Counted from the first letter of the stretch, positions 28,101-38,394 are shown. The stretch: 64,000 nt of DNA from JACCZX01 sp963829995 (GCA_963829995.1 CAWHKW010000014.1:124001-188000), one strand, 5' to 3'. Translations and numbers: made by a program. Notes: generated by a model from the letters alone, not told the origin.

Positions 28101-30258
28101 CGCCGCCGAAGTGACTCGCGTCGCGCGCGAGGTCGGTACCGAAGGACGGCTCGGCGGCCAGGCGCAGGTCAAGGGCGTATCGGGTACCTGGAAGGACCTG
28201 ACCGACAACGTGAACTTCATGGCCGGCAACCTGACGTCGCAGGTGCGCGGCATTGCGAAAGTCGTGACCGCGGTCGCGAACGGCGACCTGAAGCAGAAGC
28301 TGACGGTCGAGGCGAAGGGTGAGATCTCTGCGCTGGCTGAAACGATCAACAGCATGACCGACACGCTGGCCACGTTTGCCGATCAGGTCACGACGGTTGC
28401 GCGCGAGGTTGGCGTCGAAGGCAAGCTCGGCGGCCAGGCCAAGGTGCCGGGAGCCGCCGGCACCTGGAAAGCGTTGACCGAAAACGTCAACGAGCTTGCT
28501 GCCAACCTGACGACGCAGGTGCGAGCGATTGCCGAAGTCGCGACCGCGGTGACCAAGGGTGACTTGACGCGCTCGATCGCGGTCGAGACGCAGGGCGAAG
28601 TAGCGGCGCTGAAAGACACGATCAACGAGATGATCCGCAACCTGAAGGACACGACGCAGAAGAACACCGAGCAGGACTGGCTGAAGACGAACCTTGCGAA
28701 ATTCAGCCGCATGCTGCAGGGGCAGAAGGATCTCGTCACCGTCGGTCAGTTGATTCTTTCGGAGCTGGCGCCGGTGGTCGGCGCGAAGCAGGCCGAGTTC
28801 TACGTGATGGCAATCGGCTCCGAGGTTCCGCGTCTGAAACTGATTGCCAGTTATGCGGCGGGCGGGCAAGGCTCGCACGGCAAGGAGATCGAGCTCGGAC
28901 AGGGCCTGGTCGGTCAGTGCGCGCTCGAAGCGCAGAAGATTCTTCTGACCAATACTCCCTCGGCGACTTTCCGCGTCGCCAGCGGGTTGAGCGAAAGCGC
29001 TGCGCTTGACGTGCTCGTGCTGCCGGTCGTGTTCGAAGGGCAGGTGCGCGGCGTACTCGAGCTCGCATCGCTGGAACGCTTCAACCCGGCGCACCAGGCA
29101 TTTCTCGATCAACTGACCGAGAGCATCGGCATCGTTATCAACACGATCGAGGCCAATTCGCGGACTGAAGATCTGCTTACGCAATCGCAGTCGCTCGCGC
29201 AGGAATTGCAGAGCCGCCAGCAGGAGCTGCAACAGACAAACGAGGAGTTGCAGGAAAAGGCGCGCCTGCTCGCGCACCAGAACCAGGAGGTCGAGCGCAA
29301 GAACCAGGAGGTCGAGCAGGCGCGGCAGGCGCTCGAAGAAAAAGCGGAGCAGCTGGCGCTGACGTCTAAATACAAATCCGAGTTCCTGGCCAACATGTCG
29401 CACGAACTGCGCACGCCGCTGAACAGCCTGTTGATCTTGTCCGATCAGTTGTGCAAGAACCCGGAAGGCAATCTGAGCGGCAAGCAGGTCGAGTTCTCGA
29501 AGACGATTCACTCGTCGGGCAACGATCTGCTGATGCTGATCAACGACATTCTCGATCTGTCGAAGATCGAATCGGGCACGGTCGCGGTCGACGTCAGCGA
29601 GTTGCGGCTGGACGATCTGCAGCGCGCGATCGAGCGCAGCTTCCGCCACTTTGCCGAATCCAAGCAGATCGAGTTCGCCATTAACGTCGAGCAGCCGCTG
29701 CCGAAGATGATGGTGACCGACGTCAAGCGCTTGCAGCAGATCATCAAGAACCTGTTGTCCAACGCGTTCAAGTTCACGCACCGGGGCCACGTCACTTTCT
29801 CGATCTCGTCCGCGCAGAGCGGCTGGTCGCCGGATAACGACGAACTGAATCGCGCCGGACAAGTCATCGCGTTCTCGGTGTCCGATACGGGTATCGGTAT
29901 TTCGGCCGACAAGCAGCAGATCGTGTTCGAAGCCTTCCAGCAAGCCGACGGTTCGACGTCGCGCAAGTACGGCGGCACCGGTCTCGGACTGGCGATCAGC
30001 CGCGAGCTGTCGAGAGTGCTTGGCGGCGAAATCCGCTTGACCAGCGTGCCCGGCGAAGGCAGCACCTTCACCCTCTATTTGCCACAGAGTTATAACCCGT
30101 CGCGCAGCGGACGCCACCCGCGCATCGCGGCGCCCGACGGCGAAAAGCGAAACCGCCGGCAGGACCGCGCTGGACGAAGCAACGCGCGCCGAACTGCGCC
30201 GCATTTCAACCGGCATTCCGCTGCCTCTGAGGGAACTCTCCGAGGGATCTCTGCATGA
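25150..30258 (+). CDS. Giant multi-HAMP histidine kinase (5' part of a frameshifted hybrid kinase)
   Basis: 1702 codons up to the frame break. No signal peptide or transmembrane helix is evident, so it is cytoplasmic. Residues 1-155 form a divergent unit. Residues about 156-1165 are eleven 92-residue repeats built on VAREVGTEGKLGGQA...GTWKDLT...VNSMA...NLTSQVRNIA...GDLSKKI, each a pair of HAMP-like units. Then come a GAF domain (about 1180-1330), a coiled coil (1335-1405), HisKA with the phosphorylated His in ANMSHELRTPLN (about 1415) and HATPase_c (SDTGIGIS, GGTGLGLAIS, to about 1650). The architecture recalls group III (Nik1-type) kinases. The last 45 codons are out-of-frame sequence; with one base removed near 30100-30135 the protein continues into the receiver domains below. 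Confidence 0.9.
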   Translation: MKTLDDPAVADSQELTSLLTALTALRKGDATVRLPLHWRGLAGKVADVFNDVVEQNATMADELARLRQVVGKEGKLKQRASLSETRGFWGQSIECVNSLIDDLVHPTSEVARVIGAVAQGDLSKSMALEIEGRALEGEFLRTAKTINKMVEQLGNFSAEVTRVAREVGTEGKLGGQAKVKGVAGTWKDLTDSVNSMAGNLTDQVRNIADVTTAVAKGDLSKKIEVDVKGEFLTLRNTINTMVDQLRSFASEVTRVAREVGTEGSLGGQARVEGVSGTWKDLTDSVNSMAGNLTSQVRNIADVTKAVAAGDLSKKITVDVKGEILELKNTVNTMVDQLNSFAAEVTRVAREVGTEGKLGGQADVQGVAGTWKDLTESVNFMAGNLTSQVRNIAEVTTAVAAGDLSKKITVDVKGEISELKNTINTMVDQLRSFAAEVTRVAREVGTEGKLGGQADVQGVAGTWKDLTESVNSMASNLTSQVRNIADVTKAVAAGDLSKKITVDVKGEILELKATINTMVDQLSSFAAEVTRVAREVGTEGSLGGQARVEGVSGTWRDLTDSVNSMAGNLTSQVRNIADVTKAVAAGDLSKKITVDVKGEILELKATINTMVDQLHSFAAEVTRVAREVGTEGKLGGQADVQGVAGTWKDLTESVNFMAGNLTSQVRNIAEVTTAVAAGDLSKKITVDVKGEISELKNTINTMVDQLSSFAAEVTRVAREVGSEGKLGGQADVQGVAGTWKDLTESVNSMASNLTSQVRNIADVTKAVAAGDLSKKITVDVKGEILELKNTVNTMVDQLNSFAAEVTRVAREVGTEGKLGGQADVQGVAGTWKDLTESVNFMAGNLTSQVRNIAEVTTAVAAGDLSKKITVDVKGEISELKNTINTMVDQLRSFAAEVTRVAREVGTEGKLGGQAEVQGVAGTWKDLTDSVNSMASNLTVQLRDVSKVSTAIAMGDLTQKITVDVRGEILQIKDVINTMVDQLSSFAAEVTRVAREVGTEGRLGGQAQVKGVSGTWKDLTDNVNFMAGNLTSQVRGIAKVVTAVANGDLKQKLTVEAKGEISALAETINSMTDTLATFADQVTTVAREVGVEGKLGGQAKVPGAAGTWKALTENVNELAANLTTQVRAIAEVATAVTKGDLTRSIAVETQGEVAALKDTINEMIRNLKDTTQKNTEQDWLKTNLAKFSRMLQGQKDLVTVGQLILSELAPVVGAKQAEFYVMAIGSEVPRLKLIASYAAGGQGSHGKEIELGQGLVGQCALEAQKILLTNTPSATFRVASGLSESAALDVLVLPVVFEGQVRGVLELASLERFNPAHQAFLDQLTESIGIVINTIEANSRTEDLLTQSQSLAQELQSRQQELQQTNEELQEKARLLAHQNQEVERKNQEVEQARQALEEKAEQLALTSKYKSEFLANMSHELRTPLNSLLILSDQLCKNPEGNLSGKQVEFSKTIHSSGNDLLMLINDILDLSKIESGTVAVDVSELRLDDLQRAIERSFRHFAESKQIEFAINVEQPLPKMMVTDVKRLQQIIKNLLSNAFKFTHRGHVTFSISSAQSGWSPDNDELNRAGQVIAFSVSDTGIGISADKQQIVFEAFQQADGSTSRKYGGTGLGLAISRELSRVLGGEIRLTSVPGEGSTFTLYLPQSYNPSRSGRHPRIAAPDGEKRNRRQDRAGRSNARRTAPHFNRHSAASEGTLRGISA
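26029..26459 (+). repeat. Exact 431-bp direct repeat, copy 1 (HAMP array)
   Basis: Bases 26029-26459 are identical by eye to 27409-27839, an offset of 1380 bases, which is exactly five 276-base HAMP repeat units. Other unit pairs differ at many third positions, so this block was duplicated or converted recently. Confidence 0.85.
27409..27839 (+). repeat. Exact 431-bp direct repeat, copy 2 (HAMP array)
   Basis: Second copy of the block at 26029-26459. The identity ends at 26460/27840, where A and G differ. Both copies keep the reading frame, so they encode identical protein over about 143 residues. Confidence 0.85.
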
Positions 30259-30259
30259 A

Positions 30260-31492
<1,233 letters not shown>

Positions 31493-31500
31493 CGATGGGC

Positions 31501-31561
31501 GCCGGGCCGCCCCAAGCTCATCGCGTGCCCCCGCGGGGGGCGGGCGCGCAGCGACCGGGGG
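31501..31561 (+). repeat. GC-rich dispersed intergenic repeat, copy 1
   Basis: Begins GCCGGGCCGCCCCAAG and contains a GCCCCCGCGGGGGGC hairpin. The same 16-base start and the same hairpin type recur at 60014. It lies in the short gap between the two kinase genes, partly covering the Shine-Dalgarno region of the second. Confidence 0.65.
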
Positions 31562-31568
31562 CAAACAG

Positions 31569-33758
31569 ATGAGCGGGCAGGGCGCCAACGACTCCGCGGC
31601 TGCCGAGCGCAGCAGCATCCTGATCGTCGACGATCTGCCCGAGCAGCGCCTGGTGCTCCAGACGATTCTCGGTGATCTCGGGCAGGATCTGGTGTTCGCC
31701 AATTCCGGCAGCGAGGCGCTGCGCGAAGTACTGAGGCGCGAGTTCGCTGTCATCTTGCTCGACGTCAACATGCCGGACATCGACGGCTTCGAGACTGCAA
31801 CGCTGATCCGCCGTTATAAACGATCGGCCCACACGCCAATCATCTTCGTGACTGCGTACGCCGATGAGATACAGACGGCGCGCGGCTATTCGCTCGGCGC
31901 GGTTGATTACATCCTCGCGCCGGTTGTGCCCGAGGTTCTGCGCTCGAAGATCAAGGTCTTCGTGGACCTCAACATCATGCAGCGGCAGGTGCGTCTCCAG
32001 GCCGATGAAAGGGTCGCACTGGCCGCTGCCGAAGCTGCTCAGCGAGCCGCCGAACAAAACACATTGCGTTCGAACTTCCTGTCCGGTGCGAGCCGTGTGC
32101 TGAGCGCTTCGCTCGACATTGAAGTCGGCAAGCGCAGCCTGCTTCAGCTGATCGTGCCCGAAATTGCCGATGCGGCGACGCTCGTGCTGTTTGAAGACGA
32201 CGGCAGCTTTTCTTGCGCATCGAGTTGCGGGTTGGACGAATCGCGCGCCCGCGTTGTATCTGCCCAATGCGAGTTCGACGAACTTGCACCGTCGGTCAGG
32301 GATGCGCTCTCAACTGCTTTGGCGACGGGAAAGCGGGTCGCGCTGGGTCCCGAGCGTCGCTCAGTTTCAGTCGTCGACACCCGGCCGACACACGGCAGGC
32401 AGGCGGCCTTTCCGTTGATAGCGGGCGAACGAGCGCTCGGCGCGCTGTGGGTCAGGCTGAACGACGCACCCGAAGTCGTAGCGACGCTGGAAGAACTCGC
32501 CACGCGCGCGGCAGTCGCCTTCGAGAATGCTCGTCTTTACCGCAACCTGCAGGCCGAGGTGCTGGAGCGGCAGCAGACCGAAGCGCTGCTGCAGAAAGCC
32601 GATCAGCGCAAGGACGAATTTCTGGCCATGCTGTCGCACGAATTGCGCAATCCTCTGGCGCCGATCCGCAATGCGGTCGAGGTGATACGCATGGTTGCGC
32701 CGTCCGAGCCCAAACTCAGCTGGGCTACCGATGTCACCGAGCGACAGGTCGGTCACCTGTCCCGTCTGATAGACGAACTGCTCGACGTCGCGCGGATCAG
32801 CCAGGGCAAAATCGTATTGCGTGCAGAGCCGCTCGATCTGCTGGAGGCCGTAGCGCAGGGCGTCGAAACAGCACGGCCTCTTATCGACTCCCGCCGTCAC
32901 GTGCTGACAGAGAAGATTCCGCCGGGGCCGATCTGGTTACGCGGTGATTCGGCCCGCTTGTCGCAGGTGATTTCGAATTTGTTGAACAACGCCGCCAAGT
33001 ACACCGAAGAAGGTGGTGCGATTCATCTTGCCGTCTCGGTCGATGATGGCTACGCCACGATCACTGTGCGTGACAACGGGATCGGCATCGACTCCGATCT
33101 GCTGCCGAAGGTATTCGATTTGTTCAAGCAGGGCGAGCAGACATTGGACCGCGCGCAGGGAGGACTTGGCGTAGGGCTGACGCTGGCGCAACGCCTCGCC
33201 GAGTTGCACAACGGGCGCATCGAGGCGTCAAGCGGCGGCGCTGGATTGGGCGCCGAGTTTCGCTTGGTGCTGCCTTGCCTCACCGAGGTGAAGCAGTCAT
33301 CGAACGCCGGGGATGACACTGTCGAGGCGCAGGGCGAGGGCCGAGTCCAGTGCCGAGTGCTGGTTGTCGACGACAGCGTGGACGCGGCCGAAACAGTCGC
33401 GGTATTTCTCGAACTCGCAGGGCATCAGGTCAAGGCGGTCACCGACGGCGCACAGGCGCTGGCGTGTGCTCCGGTATTTGCACCTGAGGTCGTCGTGCTG
33501 GATATTGGCTTGCCGGTAATGGATGGCTATGAGGTGGCGCGCCGGTTACGGGAGACCGAGCAAACCCAGGCATCGCTGTTAATCGCATTGACGGGTTATG
33601 GGCAGGACGCTGACCGCGAACGTGCTCTGCAGGCGGGCTTCGACCACCATCTGGTAAAGCCCGCCGACCCCGGCGAATTGGCGCGAATGATTATCGATTG
33701 GCGAGCGGCCCGAAGGCTGTGCGAGAAGGCCATAGCCGCCTACGGTGCCGGTCAATGA
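31569..33758 (+). CDS. REC-GAF-histidine kinase-REC hybrid protein
   Basis: 729 residues. N-terminal receiver (ILIVDDLPEQRLVL, phospho-Asp in VILLDVNMPDIDGFE), GAF-like domain (about 160-310), HisKA with FLAMLSHELRNPLAPIRNAV (about 350), HATPase_c (NNAAKYTEEGG, VRDNGIGIDSDLLPKVFDLF, GGLGVGLTLA) and a C-terminal receiver (VLVVDDSVDAAETV, VVLDIGLPVMDGYE, LVKPADPGEL). The ATG at 31569 is chosen because the frame upstream reads repeat-derived sequence. It follows the giant kinase on the same strand and is likely its partner in a phosphorelay; no DNA-binding output domain is encoded nearby. Confidence 0.9.
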   Translation: MSGQGANDSAAAERSSILIVDDLPEQRLVLQTILGDLGQDLVFANSGSEALREVLRREFAVILLDVNMPDIDGFETATLIRRYKRSAHTPIIFVTAYADEIQTARGYSLGAVDYILAPVVPEVLRSKIKVFVDLNIMQRQVRLQADERVALAAAEAAQRAAEQNTLRSNFLSGASRVLSASLDIEVGKRSLLQLIVPEIADAATLVLFEDDGSFSCASSCGLDESRARVVSAQCEFDELAPSVRDALSTALATGKRVALGPERRSVSVVDTRPTHGRQAAFPLIAGERALGALWVRLNDAPEVVATLEELATRAAVAFENARLYRNLQAEVLERQQTEALLQKADQRKDEFLAMLSHELRNPLAPIRNAVEVIRMVAPSEPKLSWATDVTERQVGHLSRLIDELLDVARISQGKIVLRAEPLDLLEAVAQGVETARPLIDSRRHVLTEKIPPGPIWLRGDSARLSQVISNLLNNAAKYTEEGGAIHLAVSVDDGYATITVRDNGIGIDSDLLPKVFDLFKQGEQTLDRAQGGLGVGLTLAQRLAELHNGRIEASSGGAGLGAEFRLVLPCLTEVKQSSNAGDDTVEAQGEGRVQCRVLVVDDSVDAAETVAVFLELAGHQVKAVTDGAQALACAPVFAPEVVVLDIGLPVMDGYEVARRLRETEQTQASLLIALTGYGQDADRERALQAGFDHHLVKPADPGELARMIIDWRAARRLCEKAIAAYGAGQ

Positions 33759-34185
33759 AGTGCCTGTCGGAGTGACTCCGTTTGGCATCTGTTATTTAGC
33801 GCGAAATCAAGGCATTAGCACCTAGTTTTCACGCTGATTGTTAGGGTCTGTGTAACGCGATGCGGCAGTCCGCGTCGCTATTCGCAGCGATCCCTCACTT
33901 ACGGAGCCCTATGGCCATTGAGTGCGCATAATGTGCATTATGTCAATACAGCGAGGCGATTACCCACCTCGGGCATCCGCGACGCTCCGCCCCAAGGCAC
34001 CGACACCCTTCCCGCTCCCGACGGCCGTGGTGGGTGCGGGACGACCAGAGTCACGGCTTAAGTGCGAGCGGATTCTCGGAATTCGGGCGGGATTTGAGCG
34101 GCTAACCGCCGTTATTTCGGTTCATGGGATGGCAGCATCCATCGAAGTGCCGCGATCATTCGCTCAACGATACTTTTTCATTTCG
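33759..34185. other. Intergenic region with a short palindrome
   Basis: 427 bases without a convincing gene. CATAAT-GTGC-ATTATG at 33927-33942 is a 6-bp inverted repeat in a locally AT-rich stretch and might be an operator or part of a promoter. A frame open from 33922 runs into the next gene but its early translation is not protein-like. Otherwise nothing was seen. Confidence 0.35.
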
Positions 34186-34869
34186 ATGCCACGTCCTCGC
34201 GCGGCGCTCGCCGGCATACTCGTTATTGCTTGCGCCAGCATGTCGGCAGCGCCGAACGTCGCTGCGGAAGGCATCGCCTCCCTCGACGCCATCGCAGACG
34301 CTGAGTCGGAGCGACTTGCAACGCTCGGCCGAATCTGGCATTCGGTCACGCGCGACGCCTTACCGGAGCTCGAACACGATCAAGTCGGTGTTACGACTCC
34401 AACCCTCTGGGGCGACGAGTTCTTTCGGCTGCGCGCTTCGCGCGGCTGCGTTGACTGGGGCGTGCCACGCCCGCCGCTGCGATTGACCGGCTTCATCGAT
34501 CCGCGCCATCGCAAGCCGGTTGCTGCGCCGGTCGACGTTCGGATTACGCCGGGCGAGCCGCTGCGCTTGGCGGCGCCACAAGACCCGTGTGTGATCGATG
34601 CGCGCGCGCGCGCCGAGTTCAGCGCAGCGATCTGGCAACCAACTTTCGACTGCACGCCACTCGAGGCCACACGCGTGCGGCTTAGTGCCGATTTGACTTA
34701 CGACTGGAAGAGCGACCGGTTGACGACGCCGCTGGGCGTAACCGTCGCGCAAGTTTTCAAAGTGGGACCGTACGAGGCCGAAGTCAGCGGCGCGCTTCGC
34801 GCGCAGCTGGAAGCGAAAGCCTACGACTGGACGTACCGTGCGGTGATCAAACTGCCGTTCCCGGAATAA
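34186..34869 (+). CDS. Hypothetical exported protein
   Basis: 227 residues. The start at 34186 gives a signal peptide (PRPRAALAGILVIACASMSA, cleavage near NVAAEG). The mature part has two Cys in a CVDWGVPRPP and a PCVID context and a third in FDCTPLE, and ends with alternating segments (VSGALRAQLEAKAYDW, YRAVIKLPFPE) suggestive of beta structure. I do not recognise the family. An alternative ATG at 34129 would add 19 residues before the signal. Confidence 0.6.
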   Translation: MPRPRAALAGILVIACASMSAAPNVAAEGIASLDAIADAESERLATLGRIWHSVTRDALPELEHDQVGVTTPTLWGDEFFRLRASRGCVDWGVPRPPLRLTGFIDPRHRKPVAAPVDVRITPGEPLRLAAPQDPCVIDARARAEFSAAIWQPTFDCTPLEATRVRLSADLTYDWKSDRLTTPLGVTVAQVFKVGPYEAEVSGALRAQLEAKAYDWTYRAVIKLPFPE

Positions 34870-35044
34870 ACGAGGCGGCGCCTCCGGCGGAGGCATGAGA
34901 CTGCCCAACGAGCTAGCGCCGCCCGCACAATCGCTTCGCGCCGGGTTTATTCCTCTGGCCCGAGCCTGCAAACACCAAGTTTGATCCGCTATAACCGCGG
35001 CCGCGTCAACATCATCAATTGGCCAACAACAGGAGTGCGTCTGC

Positions 35045-36601
35045 ATGACACTGCTACGCGACCTGGTCGATGCTTCGGAGCGCGTGGGTGCCACGTCGAG
35101 CCGGCGATCAAAAATTGCCGAGATCGCCGGCCTGTTGCGGCGATTGCAGCCCGACGAGATCGGCGCAAGTGTCGCCTACCTTGCTGGTGAAACAAGGCAA
35201 GGAAGAGCCGGCATCGGCTACTCGCTGATTCAGAACGCGAGTACCGCTGCAGCGTGCAACGCTCGACTCGAGCTCCTTGCGGTTGACCACACTCTTGGCC
35301 GGATTGCGCGCAGCACGGGACGCGGATCGGTGGCCGAGCGCACACGTTTGCTGACAGAACTGTTCGCGGCGGCGACCGAACCGGAACAGTCTTTTCTGCA
35401 ACGGCTGCTGCTCGGCGAGCTGCGGCAGGGCGCGCTCGATGGTTTGATGATCGAAGCGGTGGCGAGCGCTTCCAACCTTCCTGCGGCAGACGTTCGCCGC
35501 GCGGCAATGATCGCGGGCGGTATCGCCGCCGTCGCTGGCGCTGCTTTGACGAATGGCCTCGACGGTCTGCAAGCATTCTCGATCAGGTTGTTTCAGCCGC
35601 TCGCGCCCATGCTCGCGCAGCCCGCCGATGACATCGCCGACGCCCTCGCCCGCCTCCCGGCGGCATCGATCGAATGGAAACTGGACGGAGCACGAGTACA
35701 GATTCACAAGGCAGGCGACGAGGTGCGTGTGTTCTCGCGAACCGGAAACGAGTTGACCGCGGCGGCCGCCGAGATCGTCGACGCAGTGCGCACGCTCGAC
35801 GCCGATACGTTGATCCTCGATGGCGAAGCCATCGCGTTGAAACGTAACGGAACGCCGTATCCGTTTCAGGACACGATGCGCAGGTTCGGCCGCGTGCTCG
35901 ACATTGACCGCATGCGCGAAGCGATGCCGCTGTCGGTCTTCTTCTTCGATTGCCTGCATCTGAACAACGAAGATCTGATCGGCCGGCCTGGCAGCGAACG
36001 TCTCGCAGCGATGGCTGCAGTGGTTCCGCGATCGATGATGATGCCGCGGCTCGTGACATCGGACCTGGCAGCCGCGCAGGCGTTTTACGAGGATGCCGTG
36101 CAACGGCAGCACGAAGGGGTGATGGTCAAGGCGATCGATGCTGCATACGAACCCGGCGGCCGCAGCGCTGCATGGCTCAAGGTCAAGCGGGCGCATACGC
36201 TCGATCTGGTCGTCATCGCGGCCGAATGGGGCCACGGCCGGCGCAAAGGCTGGCTATCGAATCTGCATCTGGCCGCTCGTGATCCGGCGAACAATGGGTT
36301 CGTGATGCTCGGCAAGACATTCAAAGGCATGACCGATGCGATTCTGAAGTGGCAAACGGAAGAGCTGCTCGCGCGCGCAATCACCCGCGATGAATGGAGT
36401 GTGCGTGTCAGGCCTGAGCTGGTGGTCGAGGTCACCTTCAACGATTTGCAGACGAGCTCGCGCTACCCTGCGGGCCTCGCGCTACGGTTTGCACGGATCA
36501 AGGGTTACCGCACCGACAAAACTCCGGACCAAGCGGATACGATAGATACGGTGCGTGCCATTTATGCCAATCAATCAGCGCCGCATTCCGATGACGCGTG
36601 A
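35045..36601 (+). CDS. ATP-dependent DNA ligase (archaeal/LigB type)
   Basis: 518 residues. Nucleotidyltransferase motifs: I, EWKLDGARVQIHK with the adenylated Lys (about residue 215); III, LSVFFFDCLHL; IV, EGVMVKAID; and V, WLKVKRAHTLDLVV. The N-terminal DNA-binding domain includes GYSLIQNAST and a GELRQGALDGLM motif, as in mycobacterial LigB and archaeal Lig. This is separate from the NAD-dependent replicative ligase and from LigD. It may serve repair. Ku is encoded 17 kb away; no LigD is in the window. Confidence 0.88.
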   Translation: MTLLRDLVDASERVGATSSRRSKIAEIAGLLRRLQPDEIGASVAYLAGETRQGRAGIGYSLIQNASTAAACNARLELLAVDHTLGRIARSTGRGSVAERTRLLTELFAAATEPEQSFLQRLLLGELRQGALDGLMIEAVASASNLPAADVRRAAMIAGGIAAVAGAALTNGLDGLQAFSIRLFQPLAPMLAQPADDIADALARLPAASIEWKLDGARVQIHKAGDEVRVFSRTGNELTAAAAEIVDAVRTLDADTLILDGEAIALKRNGTPYPFQDTMRRFGRVLDIDRMREAMPLSVFFFDCLHLNNEDLIGRPGSERLAAMAAVVPRSMMMPRLVTSDLAAAQAFYEDAVQRQHEGVMVKAIDAAYEPGGRSAAWLKVKRAHTLDLVVIAAEWGHGRRKGWLSNLHLAARDPANNGFVMLGKTFKGMTDAILKWQTEELLARAITRDEWSVRVRPELVVEVTFNDLQTSSRYPAGLALRFARIKGYRTDKTPDQADTIDTVRAIYANQSAPHSDDA

Positions 36602-36640
36602 TACGCGAAACGCCTTGCGTCTAACCTGAAGGAGGAGACG

Positions 36641-36664
36641 ATGAAATCTGTTTCAACGCAGTGA
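36641..36664 (+). CDS. Seven-codon leader ORF coupled to the dehydratase gene
   Basis: The best ribosome-binding site in this region, GGAGGAG, precedes ATG 36641, which codes only MKSVSTQ and stops at TGA 36662-36664. That TGA overlaps the GTG start of the dehydratase as GTGA. Either it is a translational coupling leader, or the true gene starts here and one base is missing from the sequence. The second is possible, but the other inferred errors in this window are insertions, not deletions. Confidence 0.4.
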   Translation: MKSVSTQ

Positions 36665-38394
36665 GCCGCCCGCGCAGGAAGACAGCCGAACAGCTTCGCT
36701 CGCACCGCTGGTACGGCGCGCAGGATATGCGCGCCTTCGGGCATCGGTCGCGTACCGCGCAGATGGGCTATGACCGCAAGGACTACGCGGGCAAGCCGGT
36801 GATCGCGATCATCAACACGTGGAGTGACATCAATCAATGCCACTCGCACTTCAAGCAGCGTGTTGAAGAAGTCAAGCGCGGCGTGTGGCAGGCGGGCGGA
36901 TTCCCGGTCGAGATGCCGGCGATGTCGCTGTCGGAGCCATTTCAAAAACCGTCGGCGATGCTGTATCGAAATTTCCTCGCAATGGAAACCGAGGAGCTGC
37001 TCCGCTCGTATCCGGCCGATGGTGCAGTTTTAATGGGCGGCTGCGACAAGACCACGCCGGGCTTGATCATGGGCGCGACCAGCATGAACCTGCCGACGAT
37101 CTTCATGCCCGCCGGACCGATGCTGCGCGGAAACATGCGCGGCCAGCCGCTCGGCTCGGGCAGCGACACGTGGAAGTACTGGGCGGAGCTGCGCGCCGGC
37201 AATATCACCGAAGAAGTGATGAAAGAAGTCGAAGACGGCATCGCGCGTTCGCCGGGTCACTGCATGACGATGGGCACCGCGTCGACGATGACTAGCGCGG
37301 CCGAGGCGCTCGGATGGACACTGCCCGGTGCGGCATCGATCCCGGCGGTCGACGCAAATCATCAGCGCATGGCAACCGATGTCGGCCGGCGCATTGTCGA
37401 GATGGTGTGGGAGGATCTAAAGCCGTCGGACTTTCTGACCGCGGCGTCGTTCGATAACGCCATCACGACCGTGCTGGCGCTCGGCGGTTCGACCAACGCG
37501 CTCGTGCATCTGATCGCGATGGCGCGCCGCGCCGGCATTGCGTTGAAGCTTGAACGCTTCGATGAGCTATCGCGCCACACTCCGTTGCTTGCCAATCTTC
37601 GCCCCGCCGGCAAGTACTTGATGGAGGATTTTTATTACGCCGGCGGCTTGCGTGCGGTGCTTGCCGAACTGGGTGGGTTGATCGACGGCGCGACGGCGAC
37701 TATCAATGCGAAGACACTCGGAGAGAACATCGCGGGCGCAAGCATTTACAACGACGACGTGATTCGCCACCGCGATAACGCCCTACTCGCCAACGGTGGC
37801 CTCGCGGTGCTGACCGGCAATCTCGCGCCCGACGGCGCAGTGATCAAGCCGGGCGCGATGGAACAACATCTGCTGGTGCATCGCGGCCGCGCCGTCGTGT
37901 TCGACGACTACGAAGACCTTGCCGCGCGCATTGACGATCCGGCACTCGACGTCGAGCCGAGTTCGGTGCTCGTGCTGCGCAGCGCCGGCCCCATCGGCGC
38001 ACCCGGATTTCCCGAATGGGGGCAGCTCCCGATACCTAAGAAGATGCTTGCGCAAGGTGTGCGAGACATGGTGCGCATCTCGGACGCGCGCATGAGCGGC
38101 ACCAGCTACGGCGCGTGCGTGCTGCACGTCGCGCCCGAAAGCGCGGTCGGCGGGCCGCTGGCGCTGGTTCAAAGCGGCGACGAGATCGAGCTCAATGTGC
38201 CCTCGCGCACGTTGAATCTGCGCGTCGACGCCGATGAGCTTGCGCGCCGCAGGCAGAGCTGGCGCCCTCCTCCGCCGCACTACGAGCGCGGCTACGGCGC
38301 GCTATTCTCACGCCACATCACGCAAGCCAACGATGGATGTGATTTCGATTTTCTTGAAGGCACAAGTCCAATCCCAGAACCGCAGATCCACTAG
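36661..38394 (+). CDS. IlvD/Edd family dehydratase (sugar-acid dehydratase type)
   Basis: 577 residues. Iron-sulphur Cys motifs GGCDKTTPG (about residue 125) and PGHCMTMGTASTM, and a catalytic C-terminal region ARMSGTSYGACVLHVAPE are seen. The opening RSHRWYGAQDMRAFGHRSR resembles L-arabonate/pentonate dehydratases more than the biosynthetic IlvD. It would convert an aldonic acid to a 2-keto-3-deoxy acid. The neighbouring Bug-type binding protein and HpcH/HpaI aldolase support a catabolic role. The start is GTG at 36661, overlapping the leader. Confidence 0.82.
   Translation: MSRPRRKTAEQLRSHRWYGAQDMRAFGHRSRTAQMGYDRKDYAGKPVIAIINTWSDINQCHSHFKQRVEEVKRGVWQAGGFPVEMPAMSLSEPFQKPSAMLYRNFLAMETEELLRSYPADGAVLMGGCDKTTPGLIMGATSMNLPTIFMPAGPMLRGNMRGQPLGSGSDTWKYWAELRAGNITEEVMKEVEDGIARSPGHCMTMGTASTMTSAAEALGWTLPGAASIPAVDANHQRMATDVGRRIVEMVWEDLKPSDFLTAASFDNAITTVLALGGSTNALVHLIAMARRAGIALKLERFDELSRHTPLLANLRPAGKYLMEDFYYAGGLRAVLAELGGLIDGATATINAKTLGENIAGASIYNDDVIRHRDNALLANGGLAVLTGNLAPDGAVIKPGAMEQHLLVHRGRAVVFDDYEDLAARIDDPALDVEPSSVLVLRSAGPIGAPGFPEWGQLPIPKKMLAQGVRDMVRISDARMSGTSYGACVLHVAPESAVGGPLALVQSGDEIELNVPSRTLNLRVDADELARRRQSWRPPPPHYERGYGALFSRHITQANDGCDFDFLEGTSPIPEPQIH

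Noticed and set aside
25621..28660. Regularly spaced repeats resembling a CRISPR or satellite array
   Set aside because: The 276-base period is an in-frame protein repeat (HAMP units), with no spacer/repeat structure.
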